In this document: positions 1 to 5,891 of the stretch, piece by piece
Numbering within the stretch: the stretch's first letter is position 1
How the letters are laid out: every line of letters begins with the position of its first letter
Source of the DNA: Alphaproteobacteria bacterium
Lineage (GTDB): Bacteria; Pseudomonadota; Alphaproteobacteria; Rs-D84
DNA length: 34,753 nt
Direction: 5' to 3'
Assembly: GCA_017427405.1 (NCBI GenBank)
Contig: JAFRSV010000009.1
Location: 1 to 34,753 of the forward strand
Position numbers and translations under genes: made by a program
Notes under the pieces: model-generated
Told to the model about the DNA's origin: nothing
The model's input: the letters and a program-made list of their open reading frames with translations, nothing else
The model's database searches: none

Positions 1-28
1 CAATACATGCGGAATATGTTTTTTGCAG
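1..28. repeat. 28-bp direct terminal repeat, left copy (identical to 34726-34753)
   Basis: The first 28 bases are identical to the last 28 bases of the window. Both copies lie in the same reading frame of minus-strand secreted-protein coding sequence. The overlap would close the window into a 34725-bp circle, or reflects an assembly-graph overlap or a repeat shared by paralogues. Confidence 0.9.
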
Positions 29-112
29 TGCGGCAACCAAATCCGCTTCGTCGGCATGTACAAACGCCGGCGCAATAATCGCCAGTAAAAAAATTCCCCA
101 TTTCCGTGACAT
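1..112 (-). CDS. Secreted protein, N-terminal part (runs off the left edge)
   Basis: The ATG is at 112-110 on the minus strand and opens 37 codons before the edge. The product begins MSRKWGIFLLAIIAPAFVHA, a textbook Sec signal peptide (basic start, hydrophobic core, AxA-like cleavage site), followed by DEADLVAALQ. Reading on through the 28-bp terminal overlap into 34725 keeps the frame and joins the gene at 33920-34753 to make a 305-residue protein. I therefore read this as the start of that same gene, or of a close paralogue. No strong Shine-Dalgarno is visible (GAG just upstream); a TATAAT lies about 14 bases upstream of the start. Confidence 0.75.
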   Translation of the reverse strand, partial: MSRKWGIFLLAIIAPAFVHADEADLVAALQKTYSACI

Positions 113-125
113 TCTCGTGCTTTGA

Positions 126-131
126 ATTATA
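126..131 (-). promoter_or_regulatory. Candidate -10 box for the terminal secreted-protein gene
   Basis: A perfect TATAAT on the minus strand, with its 3' end 13 bases from the start codon at 112. The base composition 17 bases upstream is poly-T and gives no good -35, so this is a weak prediction. Confidence 0.35.
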
Positions 132-207
132 TCATAAATCGACCACGAAAAAAAGATGAAAGTGAAATTCAATGTTGATATTTTTTGGGGATTATTTTAT
201 TTTTATT

Positions 208-1014
208 ATGAAAGGAATTTTTTCGTTGCTGAAAATTTTTAAAATTTTGTTTGCGTTGTGTGTTTTGCCGCTTGGCGCGTATGCGTATCCGACGGGGACA
301 CAGTTCGGGGTTGGGCTTTCCGCGACAACGGGGCTTAACGCCTTTACGGGGTATGTGAATAAAAATGCCGAATCGTTTTGGGGTAAAAGGTTGGGATATC
401 GAATTGACTTTGCTGGGACGAAAATTGTGCGTTCGGGGATAAATTCGGCAATCAATCATTTGGTGGACGACCGGAACATAAAAATCGGTGATTCCATAGC
501 CGTTAATGGCGCAGAGATAGAGGCGAAACATTTCGGCGGAATGTTGGATTTTTACCCGTTTGGGGATACTTGGTTCCTTGGTGGGTGGCGGATAAGTGGC
601 GGATACTATGGCGGGCAATTTAATGCGACGGCGCATGTTGCGGGCGGTGATGAAAATGGTGAGTTCGGTTTGGGGCATAATCGATACAGGTATGCGGACG
701 GCGCGTTCCATGCACGGGCGACGGCGGATTGGAAATACGATGGGCCGTATGTTGGAACGGGATTCGATTTGGGCCTGGTTGCCGGGTTTAAGGTTTATTT
801 CGATGCGGGCGTGGTCTTTACGCGCAAGGTTGCCAAGATTGGTTTGGATGTGCCGTCGGGTGACCTTTATAAATGGAACGGTGCGGATTGGGCGTTGGTT
901 GACCCGGATGAATTGGAACAGGACAAGCAAGATGCATTGCGTGATGCGCAGCGCGAAGCGGACAAGGTTAAATACTTTCCGATTGTAAAGTTGGGATTGA
1001 TGTATCGTTTTTGA
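208..1014 (+). CDS. Outer-membrane beta-barrel-like protein
   Basis: A 268-residue protein starting MKGIFSLLKIFK with a signal peptide ending near GAYA-YPTG. I chose ATG 208 over the in-frame ATG at 172 because the signal peptide is normal from there. The mature part is rich in Gly and aromatic residues in alternating beta-strand patterns (for example WFLGGWRISGGYYGG, YVGTGFDLGLVAGFKVYFD). It ends VKLGLMYRF, the C-terminal Phe pattern recognised by the BAM machinery. A charged stretch (DELEQDKQDALRDAQREADK) precedes the last strand and may be a periplasmic turn or loop. No specific family is recognised; porin or adhesin-type OMP are both possible. It is divergent from the secreted gene to its left. 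Confidence 0.7.
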   Translation: MKGIFSLLKIFKILFALCVLPLGAYAYPTGTQFGVGLSATTGLNAFTGYVNKNAESFWGKRLGYRIDFAGTKIVRSGINSAINHLVDDRNIKIGDSIAVNGAEIEAKHFGGMLDFYPFGDTWFLGGWRISGGYYGGQFNATAHVAGGDENGEFGLGHNRYRYADGAFHARATADWKYDGPYVGTGFDLGLVAGFKVYFDAGVVFTRKVAKIGLDVPSGDLYKWNGADWALVDPDELEQDKQDALRDAQREADKVKYFPIVKLGLMYRF

Positions 1015-1086
1015 TCAAAAAAACTTGCGTTTTTTGTATAATTCTTTTATTATTTGTCGCGTTAAATTAAACCAAAGGAACTAAAA

Positions 1087-1656
1087 ATGGCATCTGTGAC
1101 AGCAAATGATATGCGGGTCGGTTGGGTTATTTCCCACAATGGCCGGCGGTATACCGTAACATCAATTACCAAGGTTAAACCGGGCAAAGGCGGCGCGTTT
1201 GTTCAGGCGGACCTGCGCGATATTGATACGGGAAACAAGGGCGGTGACCGTTGGCGCGCCGAAGACAAGGTCGAAAAGTTGATGGTCGAAGATGTGGAAT
1301 GTCAATATCTGTATTCCGATGGAACAGGTGCGTATTTCATGAATCTGAATGATTACGAACAATTTACGATGCCGCTTGATGCGCTTGGGGAACAGGTTAA
1401 ATTCCTTGCGCCGGAAATGACCGTGAAAACCAATTTTGTCGAAGGTCAACCCGTGTCGATGAGTTTACCAAAAACCGTAATCGCGACGGTCGAAGAAACC
1501 GAACCGGCGTTAAAGGGTCAAACCGCAACAGGCAGTGGCGGCAAGCCGGCAATTTTGGATAATGGCGTTCGCGTTCAGGTCCCAGTATTCATAGAGCAGG
1601 GCGAAAAGATTGTCGTGAATACGGAAACACTTGAATATGTTGAAAGGGCAAAGTAA
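1087..1656 (+). CDS. efp: Translation elongation factor P
   Basis: 189 residues, the normal length of EF-P, with the three-domain layout: KOW-like N domain (about 1-65), central OB domain and C-terminal OB domain. The loop KVKPGKGGAF carries Lys34, the position modified by lysylation in bacteria that have EpmA. EF-P binds between the P and E sites and rescues ribosomes stalled on consecutive prolines. The start is supported by AAAGGA about 8 bases upstream; a TATAAT at 1037-1042 could be its -10 box but has no good -35. Monocistronic: a strong terminator follows. Its TAA stop abuts a TTAGTG repeat. Confidence 0.97.
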   Translation: MASVTANDMRVGWVISHNGRRYTVTSITKVKPGKGGAFVQADLRDIDTGNKGGDRWRAEDKVEKLMVEDVECQYLYSDGTGAYFMNLNDYEQFTMPLDALGEQVKFLAPEMTVKTNFVEGQPVSMSLPKTVIATVEETEPALKGQTATGSGGKPAILDNGVRVQVPVFIEQGEKIVVNTETLEYVERAK

Positions 1657-1684
1657 GTGTTAGTGTAAGTGGTTAGTGTTAGTG

Positions 1685-1707
1685 AACCGGCGATGATGTC
1701 GCCGGTT
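1685..1707 (+). terminator. Rho-independent terminator of efp
   Basis: Perfect 9-bp stem AACCGGCGA (1685-1693) / TCGCCGGTT (1699-1707) with loop TGATG, followed by a T-rich tract to about 1719. Confidence 0.85.
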
Positions 1708-1718
1708 TATATTTTTCA

Positions 1719-1747
1719 TTGAAACATGTTTTTTGTTTTACTATAAT
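1719..1747 (+). promoter_or_regulatory. Strong sigma70 promoter of the structured leader RNA
   Basis: TTGAAA at 1719-1724 and a perfect TATAAT at 1742-1747 with exactly 17 bases between. Transcription should start near 1753-1755, just at the first hairpin of the leader RNA. The same TTGAAA-17 layout recurs at 4013-4041. Confidence 0.8.
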
Positions 1748-1753
1748 TGCCTT

Positions 1754-1938
1754 GCAACGGCGGGTTGCCGTTGTGGGATTCAAAAGCCCGAAAATCTAGA
1801 CATGTCGTAGTACGACAACATTCCAACGAATAGGTTGGAGTTCGCCGAATATATTGAATAAGGCGATACAATATTTGTCTAGATATTGCTTTTGAAGCTC
1901 CAACCGTTTGTATTTTTGCAAATGGTTTTTTATTTTTT
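1754..1938 (+). ncRNA. Structured leader RNA with attenuator-like switch (novel candidate)
   Basis: About 185 nt between a promoter and a U-tract. Elements in order: hairpin GCAACGGC/GCCGTTGT (1754-1761/1767-1774). Perfect 9-bp stem P1 TTCAAAAGC/GCTTTTGAA (1779-1787/1888-1896). Perfect 9-bp stem P2 ATCTAGACA/TGTCTAGAT (1794-1802/1876-1884). Inside P2 are three hairpins: TGTCG/CGACA (1803-1807/1813-1817), TCCAAC/GTTGGA (1822-1827/1834-1839) and TCGCC/GGCGA (1842-1846/1862-1866). ATATTG (1851-1856) in the last loop can pair with CAATAT (1869-1874). GGTTGGAG (1833-1840) pairs perfectly with CTCCAACC (1898-1905), which overlaps the terminator arm. Not recognised as 6S, SRP, tmRNA or a riboswitch class I know. 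It could be a cis riboswitch/attenuator or a stand-alone sRNA. Confidence 0.7.
1902..1938 (+). terminator. Intrinsic terminator/attenuator upstream of the 69-residue ORF
   Basis: Stem AACCGTTTG (1902-1910) / CAAATGGTT (1919-1927) with one G-T wobble and an 8-base loop, followed by T6-A-T6. Its left arm overlaps the 3' partner (1898-1905) of the alternative helix with 1833-1840, so the two helices exclude one another. It lies only about 20 bases before the next start codon. Confidence 0.7.
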
Positions 1939-1955
1939 ACCAAAAGGAAAAAGCA

Positions 1956-2165
1956 ATGTTTGAAACAGTTATCACGGATAACCCATTACCACAAACGGTT
2001 ATCAAGGCACTTTATCGGTATTATGAACACCCACAAAATTCAATGACGGTTGGCGAAATGTATTTGTTGTTAAAACTTATTTTATCGAAAATGGAAGACG
2101 AATTTGAAAAAATGGGATTCGATATAGAAAAAGAATTGTCGGGAACCATCGCAACGGCTCACTAA
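1956..2165 (+). CDS. Hypothetical 69-residue protein behind the structured leader
   Basis: Begins MFETVITDNPLPQ and ends SGTIATAH; I do not recognise a family. ATG 1956 is preferred over the in-frame ATG 1908 because AAAAGG sits 9-13 bases before it and because 1908 lies inside the terminator stem. The sequence looks soluble and helical (KALYRYYEH, EMYLLLKLILSKMEDEFEKMGF), acidic, without signal peptide or Cys. It is the only gene downstream of the leader RNA, so it is either the regulated target or expressed by read-through. Its TAA stop lies in a TTAGTG-type repeat (reverse orientation). Confidence 0.6.
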   Translation: MFETVITDNPLPQTVIKALYRYYEHPQNSMTVGEMYLLLKLILSKMEDEFEKMGFDIEKELSGTIATAH

Positions 2166-2227
2166 CACCCGTCGCGGCATGACCGCGCCGCGGTCGTGAC
2201 GGACTAACCACTAATACTTACACTACC
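2160..2227 (-). repeat. TTAGTG/GC-hairpin repeat, copy in a convergent intergenic region
   Basis: Read on the minus strand: TTAGTGGTTAGT, then a GC-rich palindromic core (CCGTCACGACCGC..GCGGTCATGCCGCGACG) and GTGTTAGTGA. A 56-base portion matches 3825-3880 on the plus strand at 55 positions. The stop codons of both convergent neighbours, TAA at 2163-2165 and TAG at 2225-2223, lie within the unit. Confidence 0.85.
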
Positions 2228-3170
2228 TTAACCTATTTGCGGAATCCATAATGTTTGTGATTTCATTGATTGTATTTTCATAAACCGCGCTGGTCCCAAG
2301 GCCCAGGTATTTACGTGGATTAAATTCATTTGGGTTTTCGGACATTTCCAAACGCACACCGGCGGTGAATGCAAGGCGCGAATCGCTGTCCACATTTATT
2401 TTACAGATACCCATCAAAATCGCCTGGCGTAATTGGTCGGTTGGGATGCCGCGGGCCGCATTTATGCTGCCACCGTTTTCATTTATTGTATCGACAAGTA
2501 ATTTTGGAATACTTGATGCGCCATGTAAAACAAGCGGAAAATTCGGCAACCGATGTGCAATTTCGCGCAGTATGTCGAAACGCAATTGTTCCGAATCAGA
2601 CCGGCGTTTATACGCGCCGTGCGATGTGCCGATTGCGATGGCAAGCGAATCGACATTTGTGCGTGCAACAAATTCGATTGCGTCATTTGGGTTGGTGTAA
2701 AGTTGATTTGTGGCGTGTGTATTTTCATCTTCGTGGCCGCCGATTATGCCAATTTCCGCTTCGATCGTGACATTGCGGGCGTGTGCGTATTTTGCAACGC
2801 GTGCGGAAAGCGCAATATTTTCTTGGAACGGTGATGTACTTGCGTCAATCATGACACTGGAAAAACCGATGTCAATCGCGTGGGCACAGGATTCAAATGA
2901 ATGTCCGTGATCAAGGTGCAACGCAACCCTTTCGTTTGGGGACAATTTTAACCCGGCAATCATTGACATTAGCATATCGTCGCCCATATATTCCAACGCC
3001 GATTCGGATACCGCCAATATAATTGGTGAATTTGTTTCGCGTGCGGCGGCGGATATTGCAATCAATGTTTCCATATTATAGAAATTAAACGCACCGATTG
3101 CGTACCGATGTGCCATCGCGTGTGCGAACATTTCCGCCGTATTTACAAGACCAAATTTTTCGTAAAACAT
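2223..3170 (-). CDS. Class II (zinc) fructose-bisphosphate aldolase family protein
   Basis: 315 residues, with start ATG at 3170 chosen because AGGGG lies 7 bases upstream. Cleaves or condenses fructose 1,6-bisphosphate (or tagatose 1,6-bisphosphate) in the cytoplasm. Class II hallmarks in order: HLDHGH at about 85-90 (catalytic Asp87 and zinc ligands), IEAEIG near 136-141 (metal-ligand Glu), GTSHGAYK with His184, and HGASS with His216 in the phosphate-binding region. The length is closest to the FbaA/KbaY/GatY-type shorter forms, so substrate choice between fructose and tagatose bisphosphate is not certain. Monocistronic; its TAG stop lies in the repeat shared with the preceding convergent gene. 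Confidence 0.9.
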   Translation of the reverse strand: MFYEKFGLVNTAEMFAHAMAHRYAIGAFNFYNMETLIAISAAARETNSPIILAVSESALEYMGDDMLMSMIAGLKLSPNERVALHLDHGHSFESCAHAIDIGFSSVMIDASTSPFQENIALSARVAKYAHARNVTIEAEIGIIGGHEDENTHATNQLYTNPNDAIEFVARTNVDSLAIAIGTSHGAYKRRSDSEQLRFDILREIAHRLPNFPLVLHGASSIPKLLVDTINENGGSINAARGIPTDQLRQAILMGICKINVDSDSRLAFTAGVRLEMSENPNEFNPRKYLGLGTSAVYENTINEITNIMDSANRLR

Positions 3171-3228
3171 GAAAAAACCCCTCGCCATAAACGGTAGAGC
3201 AGATTTTGTTTTTATGCAAGATGTTTTT

Positions 3229-3285
3229 GTTAGTGTTAGTGGTTAAGTCCGTCACGACCGCGCGGCGGTATGACGGCATTATTAA
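3229..3285 (+). repeat. TTAGTG/GC-hairpin repeat, diverged copy
   Basis: TTAGTGTTAGTGGTTAAG followed by CCGTCACGACCGCG and a shortened core ending GTATGACGGC. Same architecture as 2160-2227 and 3824-3880, but diverged in the core. It lies between the start of the minus-strand aldolase gene and the lipoprotein gene. Confidence 0.7.
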
Positions 3286-3380
3286 CCATTATAAAAAATC
3301 ATTGACATGGCGGGTGGTTGTGCAACAATACGTTTGAACGAATCGGGGGCCGGAGAGGTTTAACAAACAAAGGAAAGAAA

Positions 3381-3776
3381 ATGCAAAAAATTTTGTCTTT
3401 TATGATTGTGGCCGGTGTGATTACGGGTTGTTCATACTATGATTATTATCGTGGTGGCGTGCGCTATGTCCAACGCGGTGATAATTGTGTGTATTATTCG
3501 GAAGAATCTTCGGAAGAACAATTTTCAGAAAAGGTCGAAGAATTCGATGACGAAAATCGCATCGTTTATAAAAATACCCGTTGCGAAGATTTGTTCGCAC
3601 GTGATAATGCGGGTCGTATGGATCGTAATAAACGCCATGTTTTGGCACCGGCGACGGTTGCGAATCGTAAACCGAAACCCGTGGCGGTGGCAAAGCCGGT
3701 TGAAAAGCCGTGCTGTGAATGCAAGGCGGAATTGGTTCCGGTTTCGGGTCAGTTTTTCGCGTTGACCGCAAAATAA
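3381..3776 (+). CDS. Small predicted lipoprotein
   Basis: 131 residues beginning MQKILSFMIVAGVITGC. The lipobox ITGC predicts cleavage before Cys18 and lipid anchoring. AAAGGA 7-11 bases upstream supports ATG 3381 over an upstream in-frame ATG. The mature part starts SYYDYYRGG, continues with a Glu-rich segment (EESSEEQFSEKVEEFDD), a Pro/Lys/Val linker (KPKPVAVAKPVEKP) and a Cys cluster CCECK near the C-terminus. I do not recognise a family; structural envelope protein is a guess. A TTGACA at 3302-3307 is a possible -35, but the -10 (CAATAC) is poor. A strong terminator follows. Confidence 0.7.
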   Translation: MQKILSFMIVAGVITGCSYYDYYRGGVRYVQRGDNCVYYSEESSEEQFSEKVEEFDDENRIVYKNTRCEDLFARDNAGRMDRNKRHVLAPATVANRKPKPVAVAKPVEKPCCECKAELVPVSGQFFALTAK

Positions 3777-3796
3777 GTTTTGTTTGTTGTTGGTTG

Positions 3797-3825
3797 CACC
3801 GCCCACCCCGGGCGGTGTTTTTTTT
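3797..3825 (+). terminator. Rho-independent terminator of the lipoprotein gene
   Basis: Perfect 8-bp stem CACCGCCC (3797-3804) / GGGCGGTG (3810-3817), loop ACCCC, then eight T. The T-run leads straight into a TTAGTG repeat. Confidence 0.9.
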
Positions 3826-3900
3826 AGTGGTTAGTCCGTCACGACCGCGGCGCGGTCATGCCGCGACGTGTGTTAGTGATTTGTGGTTGGCGGTTAGTGC
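3824..3900 (+). repeat. TTAGTG/GC-hairpin repeat, plus-strand copy
   Basis: TTAGTGGTTAGT, CCGTCACGACCGC, GCGGTCATGCCGCGACG, then GTGTTAGTGA. It matches the minus-strand copy at 2160-2227 with a single mismatch over 56 bases, and trails into further GTTAGTG words at 3893-3899. Confidence 0.85.
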
Positions 3901-3901
3901 C

Positions 3902-3992
3902 GTCATACCGCCGCAGGGCGGTATCTTTGCGAAGTTTTAGAGAATTCTTCCGCAACTTGTTTGATGAGATACCGCATCAAGTGCGGTATGAC
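3902..3992. repeat. Pair of inverted REP-like hairpins (BIME-like)
   Basis: First hairpin ATACCGCC (3905-3912) / GGCGGTAT (3917-3924); second ATACCGCA (3969-3976) / TGCGGTAT (3982-3989). The outer ends GTCAT and ATGAC make the two units inverted copies of one another, as in bacterial interspersed mosaic elements. No coding sequence between 3777 and 4063. Confidence 0.65.
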
Positions 3993-4012
3993 AACACTTT
4001 CCACTTTTTCAT

Positions 4013-4041
4013 TTGAAACTGGGTTAAATTTGTGATAAAAT
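4013..4041 (+). promoter_or_regulatory. Sigma70 promoter of the VirB2-like gene
   Basis: TTGAAA at 4013-4018 and TAAAAT at 4036-4041 with 17 bases between. This predicts a 5' leader of about 16 bases that contains the ribosome-binding site AAAGGAG. Confidence 0.75.
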
Positions 4042-4063
4042 TACGGGGAAAAGGAGATTTAGT

Positions 4064-4414
4064 ATGAAAAGTAAAATTTCAAAGTATTTTTTAATTGTGT
4101 CAACTTTTGTTATGGCGAATTTGCCGGCATTTGCAGTGGAAAATAAAGGGGTTTGTGATTTAATTGATAAGTTGAAACCAGTGATTCAAACATTGCGGAC
4201 ACTGGCATTTATTGGTGCGGCGTTTATATTAATGGATATAGCCTGGAAATATATTAAAGAACCAGATAAAGTGACTAAAGATGGTATAAAGGATACAGGT
4301 ATAGGTATGTTTGTTGGGTTCTTTTTGTTGTTTGGTGTAGGGTTTGTTTTGCAGTTTGTTGGGTCTAGTGGCGGTCAGGAATACTTTGGTTGTGTTGTCA
4401 AGGCACTGGGATAA
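4064..4414 (+). CDS. VirB2/TrbC-like small membrane protein (orphan pilin candidate)
   Basis: 116 residues: signal peptide (about 1-24, ending PAFA), a short hydrophilic piece with VCDLIDKLKPV, then two hydrophobic helices (LRTLAFIGAAFILMDIAW and a Gly/Phe-rich FVGFFLLFGVGFVLQFVG) joined by a charged loop KYIKEPDKVTKDGIKD. This layout of cleaved signal plus two helices with a polar loop is that of VirB2/TrbC conjugative pilins, but I see no other type IV secretion gene here. A Cys lies near each end (VCDL, FGCV) and could pair. It has its own promoter and terminator, so it is monocistronic. An unrelated two-TM protein is the alternative. Confidence 0.5.
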   Translation: MKSKISKYFLIVSTFVMANLPAFAVENKGVCDLIDKLKPVIQTLRTLAFIGAAFILMDIAWKYIKEPDKVTKDGIKDTGIGMFVGFFLLFGVGFVLQFVGSSGGQEYFGCVVKALG

Positions 4415-4434
4415 AACCCAAACATAAAAAATTC

Positions 4435-4460
4435 AACGGCGTGTTTGCGCCGTTTTTTTT
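4435..4460 (+). terminator. Rho-independent terminator
   Basis: AACGGCG (4435-4441) / CGCCGTT (4448-4454) with loop TGTTTG and an eight-base T-run. Ends the VirB2-like gene. The convergent gene stops at 4468. Confidence 0.85.
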
Positions 4461-4467
4461 AAATTTA

Positions 4468-5352
4468 TTATCTTACTTTTTCATGAATGTATTTATTTAT
4501 AAATGTTTGTTCGCGTGTTTCGCGGTCGGCAATAACATTTTTTATCGGCGTAAAAGAAAGGTTTTGTTTTGGGGAATCGTGTGCATCGGTAAAGTGCTTG
4601 CGAATAGATAGCATTTCATTCCGTGAGATTGTATAAAGGTTGTTATATGTTTTATTTCGTGAATTGTTGTATCGGTTAACTATGTTTTCCAAAGCATTTG
4701 CATATAGTGGTAATAATTTGTGGTTCATGTAATCGGTAATATGGGAATAATTTTGTAAATTGTTATCAGAATTATATTCTTTTGGAAATAACCATGTGTA
4801 TAGCAATGTATAAAACTTTCCGAATTGATAATTTTGATTGGTAAGGGTGCCAAGTATGCCATCAAGTTTTTTCTTGTATGTTTTTACCTGTTCGCGGGCG
4901 GCGATTCGGGATATTTCGTTGACGCGTGCAACAATCGCGTTTAATTCTTGATTTGGGTACATAAAGTATTCTTGGTGAAAGGTTGTGTCGTGGTGTTTCC
5001 CAATTTCTTTCATAATTGCCCAGGCGGCATAGCGGGATATTTCGGCGGTTAATTTTTCATCGCCGATGTGTATAACGTAAACGTGATTGTCGAAAAGTTT
5101 AAATTTTTCATTTGGCGACGTATTTGCCGGTGCGTATTCACGCAGAATGTTCCCGATTGTTGATTGAAATTGATATGTTTCGGTATCCAAATTCTTTACG
5201 GTGGACAAGACATCGTTTAGCAACCAATGGTCGGGGCATTGAATTTTTGTGTTTGGACTAAGGCCGGGCCAAATTGATAGTTGATATGGGCGTGTGGTTT
5301 GCTTTGCGGAATTTAATGTGTCGAAAACATTTTGATATGAATAATCTTGCAT
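4468..5352 (-). CDS. Hypothetical protein, partner of the RHH regulator (possible toxin-antitoxin operon)
   Basis: 294 residues, no signal peptide or membrane helix; I do not recognise a family. It is rich in Asn, Tyr and His and predicted mostly helical in the second half. Notable pieces: a Trp/Pro-rich N-terminal part (LSIWPGLSPNTKIQCPDHW), RIAAREQVKTYKKKLDG, and the C-terminal DRETREQTFINKYIHEKVR. The start codon follows the stop of the upstream RHH gene by 6 bases, and AAAGGAAA between them is the Shine-Dalgarno, so the two are co-transcribed. By position it could be a toxin or effector kept in check by the RHH protein, but it is much longer than the usual partners of such antitoxins (for example BrnT, about 90 residues) and no catalytic motif is evident. 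Confidence 0.6.
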   Translation of the reverse strand: MQDYSYQNVFDTLNSAKQTTRPYQLSIWPGLSPNTKIQCPDHWLLNDVLSTVKNLDTETYQFQSTIGNILREYAPANTSPNEKFKLFDNHVYVIHIGDEKLTAEISRYAAWAIMKEIGKHHDTTFHQEYFMYPNQELNAIVARVNEISRIAAREQVKTYKKKLDGILGTLTNQNYQFGKFYTLLYTWLFPKEYNSDNNLQNYSHITDYMNHKLLPLYANALENIVNRYNNSRNKTYNNLYTISRNEMLSIRKHFTDAHDSPKQNLSFTPIKNVIADRETREQTFINKYIHEKVR

Positions 5353-5358
5353 TTTCCT

Positions 5359-5586
5359 TTACCCTTTGTCTTCGTCCGTGTTCGCAATCGAAAACAGGAC
5401 CGATGAAATAAGTGATTGATACGGAACATGATGCGTGTCCGCAAGTTCTTTTAACTTGTCCAATATCGGACGTGGAATTCGCATATTTATAACCGCATCT
5501 GATTTATTAAAAGCGCGATATGCCGCATATTCCCGAAGCAGGGATTCGATGTTCATCACAAAGAGTTGCTGCATCACATTTGGCAT
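5359..5586 (-). CDS. Ribbon-helix-helix (CopG/BrnA-like) DNA-binding protein
   Basis: 75 residues. The segment AVINMRIPRPILDKLKELAD followed by PYQSLISSVLFSIAN is a typical RHH fold: a beta strand that contacts DNA, then two helices, with the PYQ(S/T)LI sequence frequent in BrnA/CopG-type antitoxins. A 30-residue helical N-terminal extension precedes it. In-frame starts exist at residues 1, 5 and 11; ATG 5586 has GGAT upstream. First gene of a two-gene operon. It has a TTGACA-16-TATAGT promoter whose -35 is embedded in a 22-bp near-palindrome, the expected arrangement for autorepression. Confidence 0.75.
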   Translation of the reverse strand: MPNVMQQLFVMNIESLLREYAAYRAFNKSDAVINMRIPRPILDKLKELADTHHVPYQSLISSVLFSIANTDEDKG

Positions 5587-5632
5587 AAGATTTTATCCTA
5601 TACAAGGTTCAATACTGTTGTATCCACAAGGC

Positions 5633-5664
5633 ACTATACCAATGTATTTACAATTGTCAATACA
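5633..5664 (-). promoter_or_regulatory. Promoter plus palindromic operator of the RHH operon
   Basis: On the minus strand TTGACA (5660-5655), 16-base spacer, TATAGT (5638-5633). The -35 lies inside TGTATT..AATACA (5643-5664), a 22-bp palindrome matching its own complement at 20 of 22 positions, with ACAATTGT as inner core. Downstream, two CCTTGT..GGATA direct repeats occupy the leader. An RHH dimer binding here would block RNA polymerase. Confidence 0.7.
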
Positions 5665-5706
5665 AATGTCTAGACCCTTGTGTTTACTGGGGTGTGGATG
5701 ATTGTG

Positions 5707-5746
5707 TATTAGTGGTTAGTGGTAGTGTAAGTGGTTAGTGTTAGGG
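5707..5746 (+). repeat. TTAGTG repeat cluster without GC core
   Basis: ATTAGTGGTTAGTGGTAGTG followed by TAAGTGGTTAGTGTTAG. Same words as the repeats at 1653-1684, 25256-25316 and 30701-30720, here between the RHH promoter and the GIY-YIG cassette. The rest of the 5587-5891 gap is the RHH promoter/operator and the left cassette repeat. Confidence 0.75.
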
Positions 5747-5772
5747 AGATTTTTTAGACAATTTTATTTAGT

Positions 5773-5848
5773 GTCTGCGACGCAAGTCCTCGCTGCGCTC
5801 GGCCTGGGTCCCGGCCTTCGCCGGGATGACGACGCTCTGGAATAATTG
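5773..5848 (+). repeat. Left inverted repeat of the GIY-YIG cassette
   Basis: GTCTGCGACGCAAGT (5773-5787), a GC hairpin, then CTGGGTCCCGGCCTTCGCCGG and GATGACGACGCTCTGGAATAATT. Inverted counterpart at 6211-6287: the outer 15 bases are perfect, and the hairpin GGTCCCGG..CCGGGATGACGA and tail CTGGAATAATT are conserved with few changes. Confidence 0.85.
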
Positions 5849-5891
5849 GATAATTATTGAAATTTGTTTCTTTTGTTATAGCATGCTTTCT

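Noticed and set aside
169-930. 253-codon open frame on the minus strand opposite the barrel protein
   Set aside because: Arg/Ile-rich translation with no signal or motif. The plus-strand frame has a signal peptide and a C-terminal Phe, so this is a shadow frame.
1754-1938. 6S RNA, SRP RNA, tmRNA or retron RNA at the structured leader
   Set aside because: Not the long closed duplex with central bubble of 6S; no SRP or tmRNA conserved sequences or CCA end; no reverse transcriptase nearby for a retron.
1716-1943. 75-codon minus-strand frame across the leader RNA
   Set aside because: No ribosome-binding site and no protein-like features; it covers the promoter, paired stems and terminator of the structured RNA.
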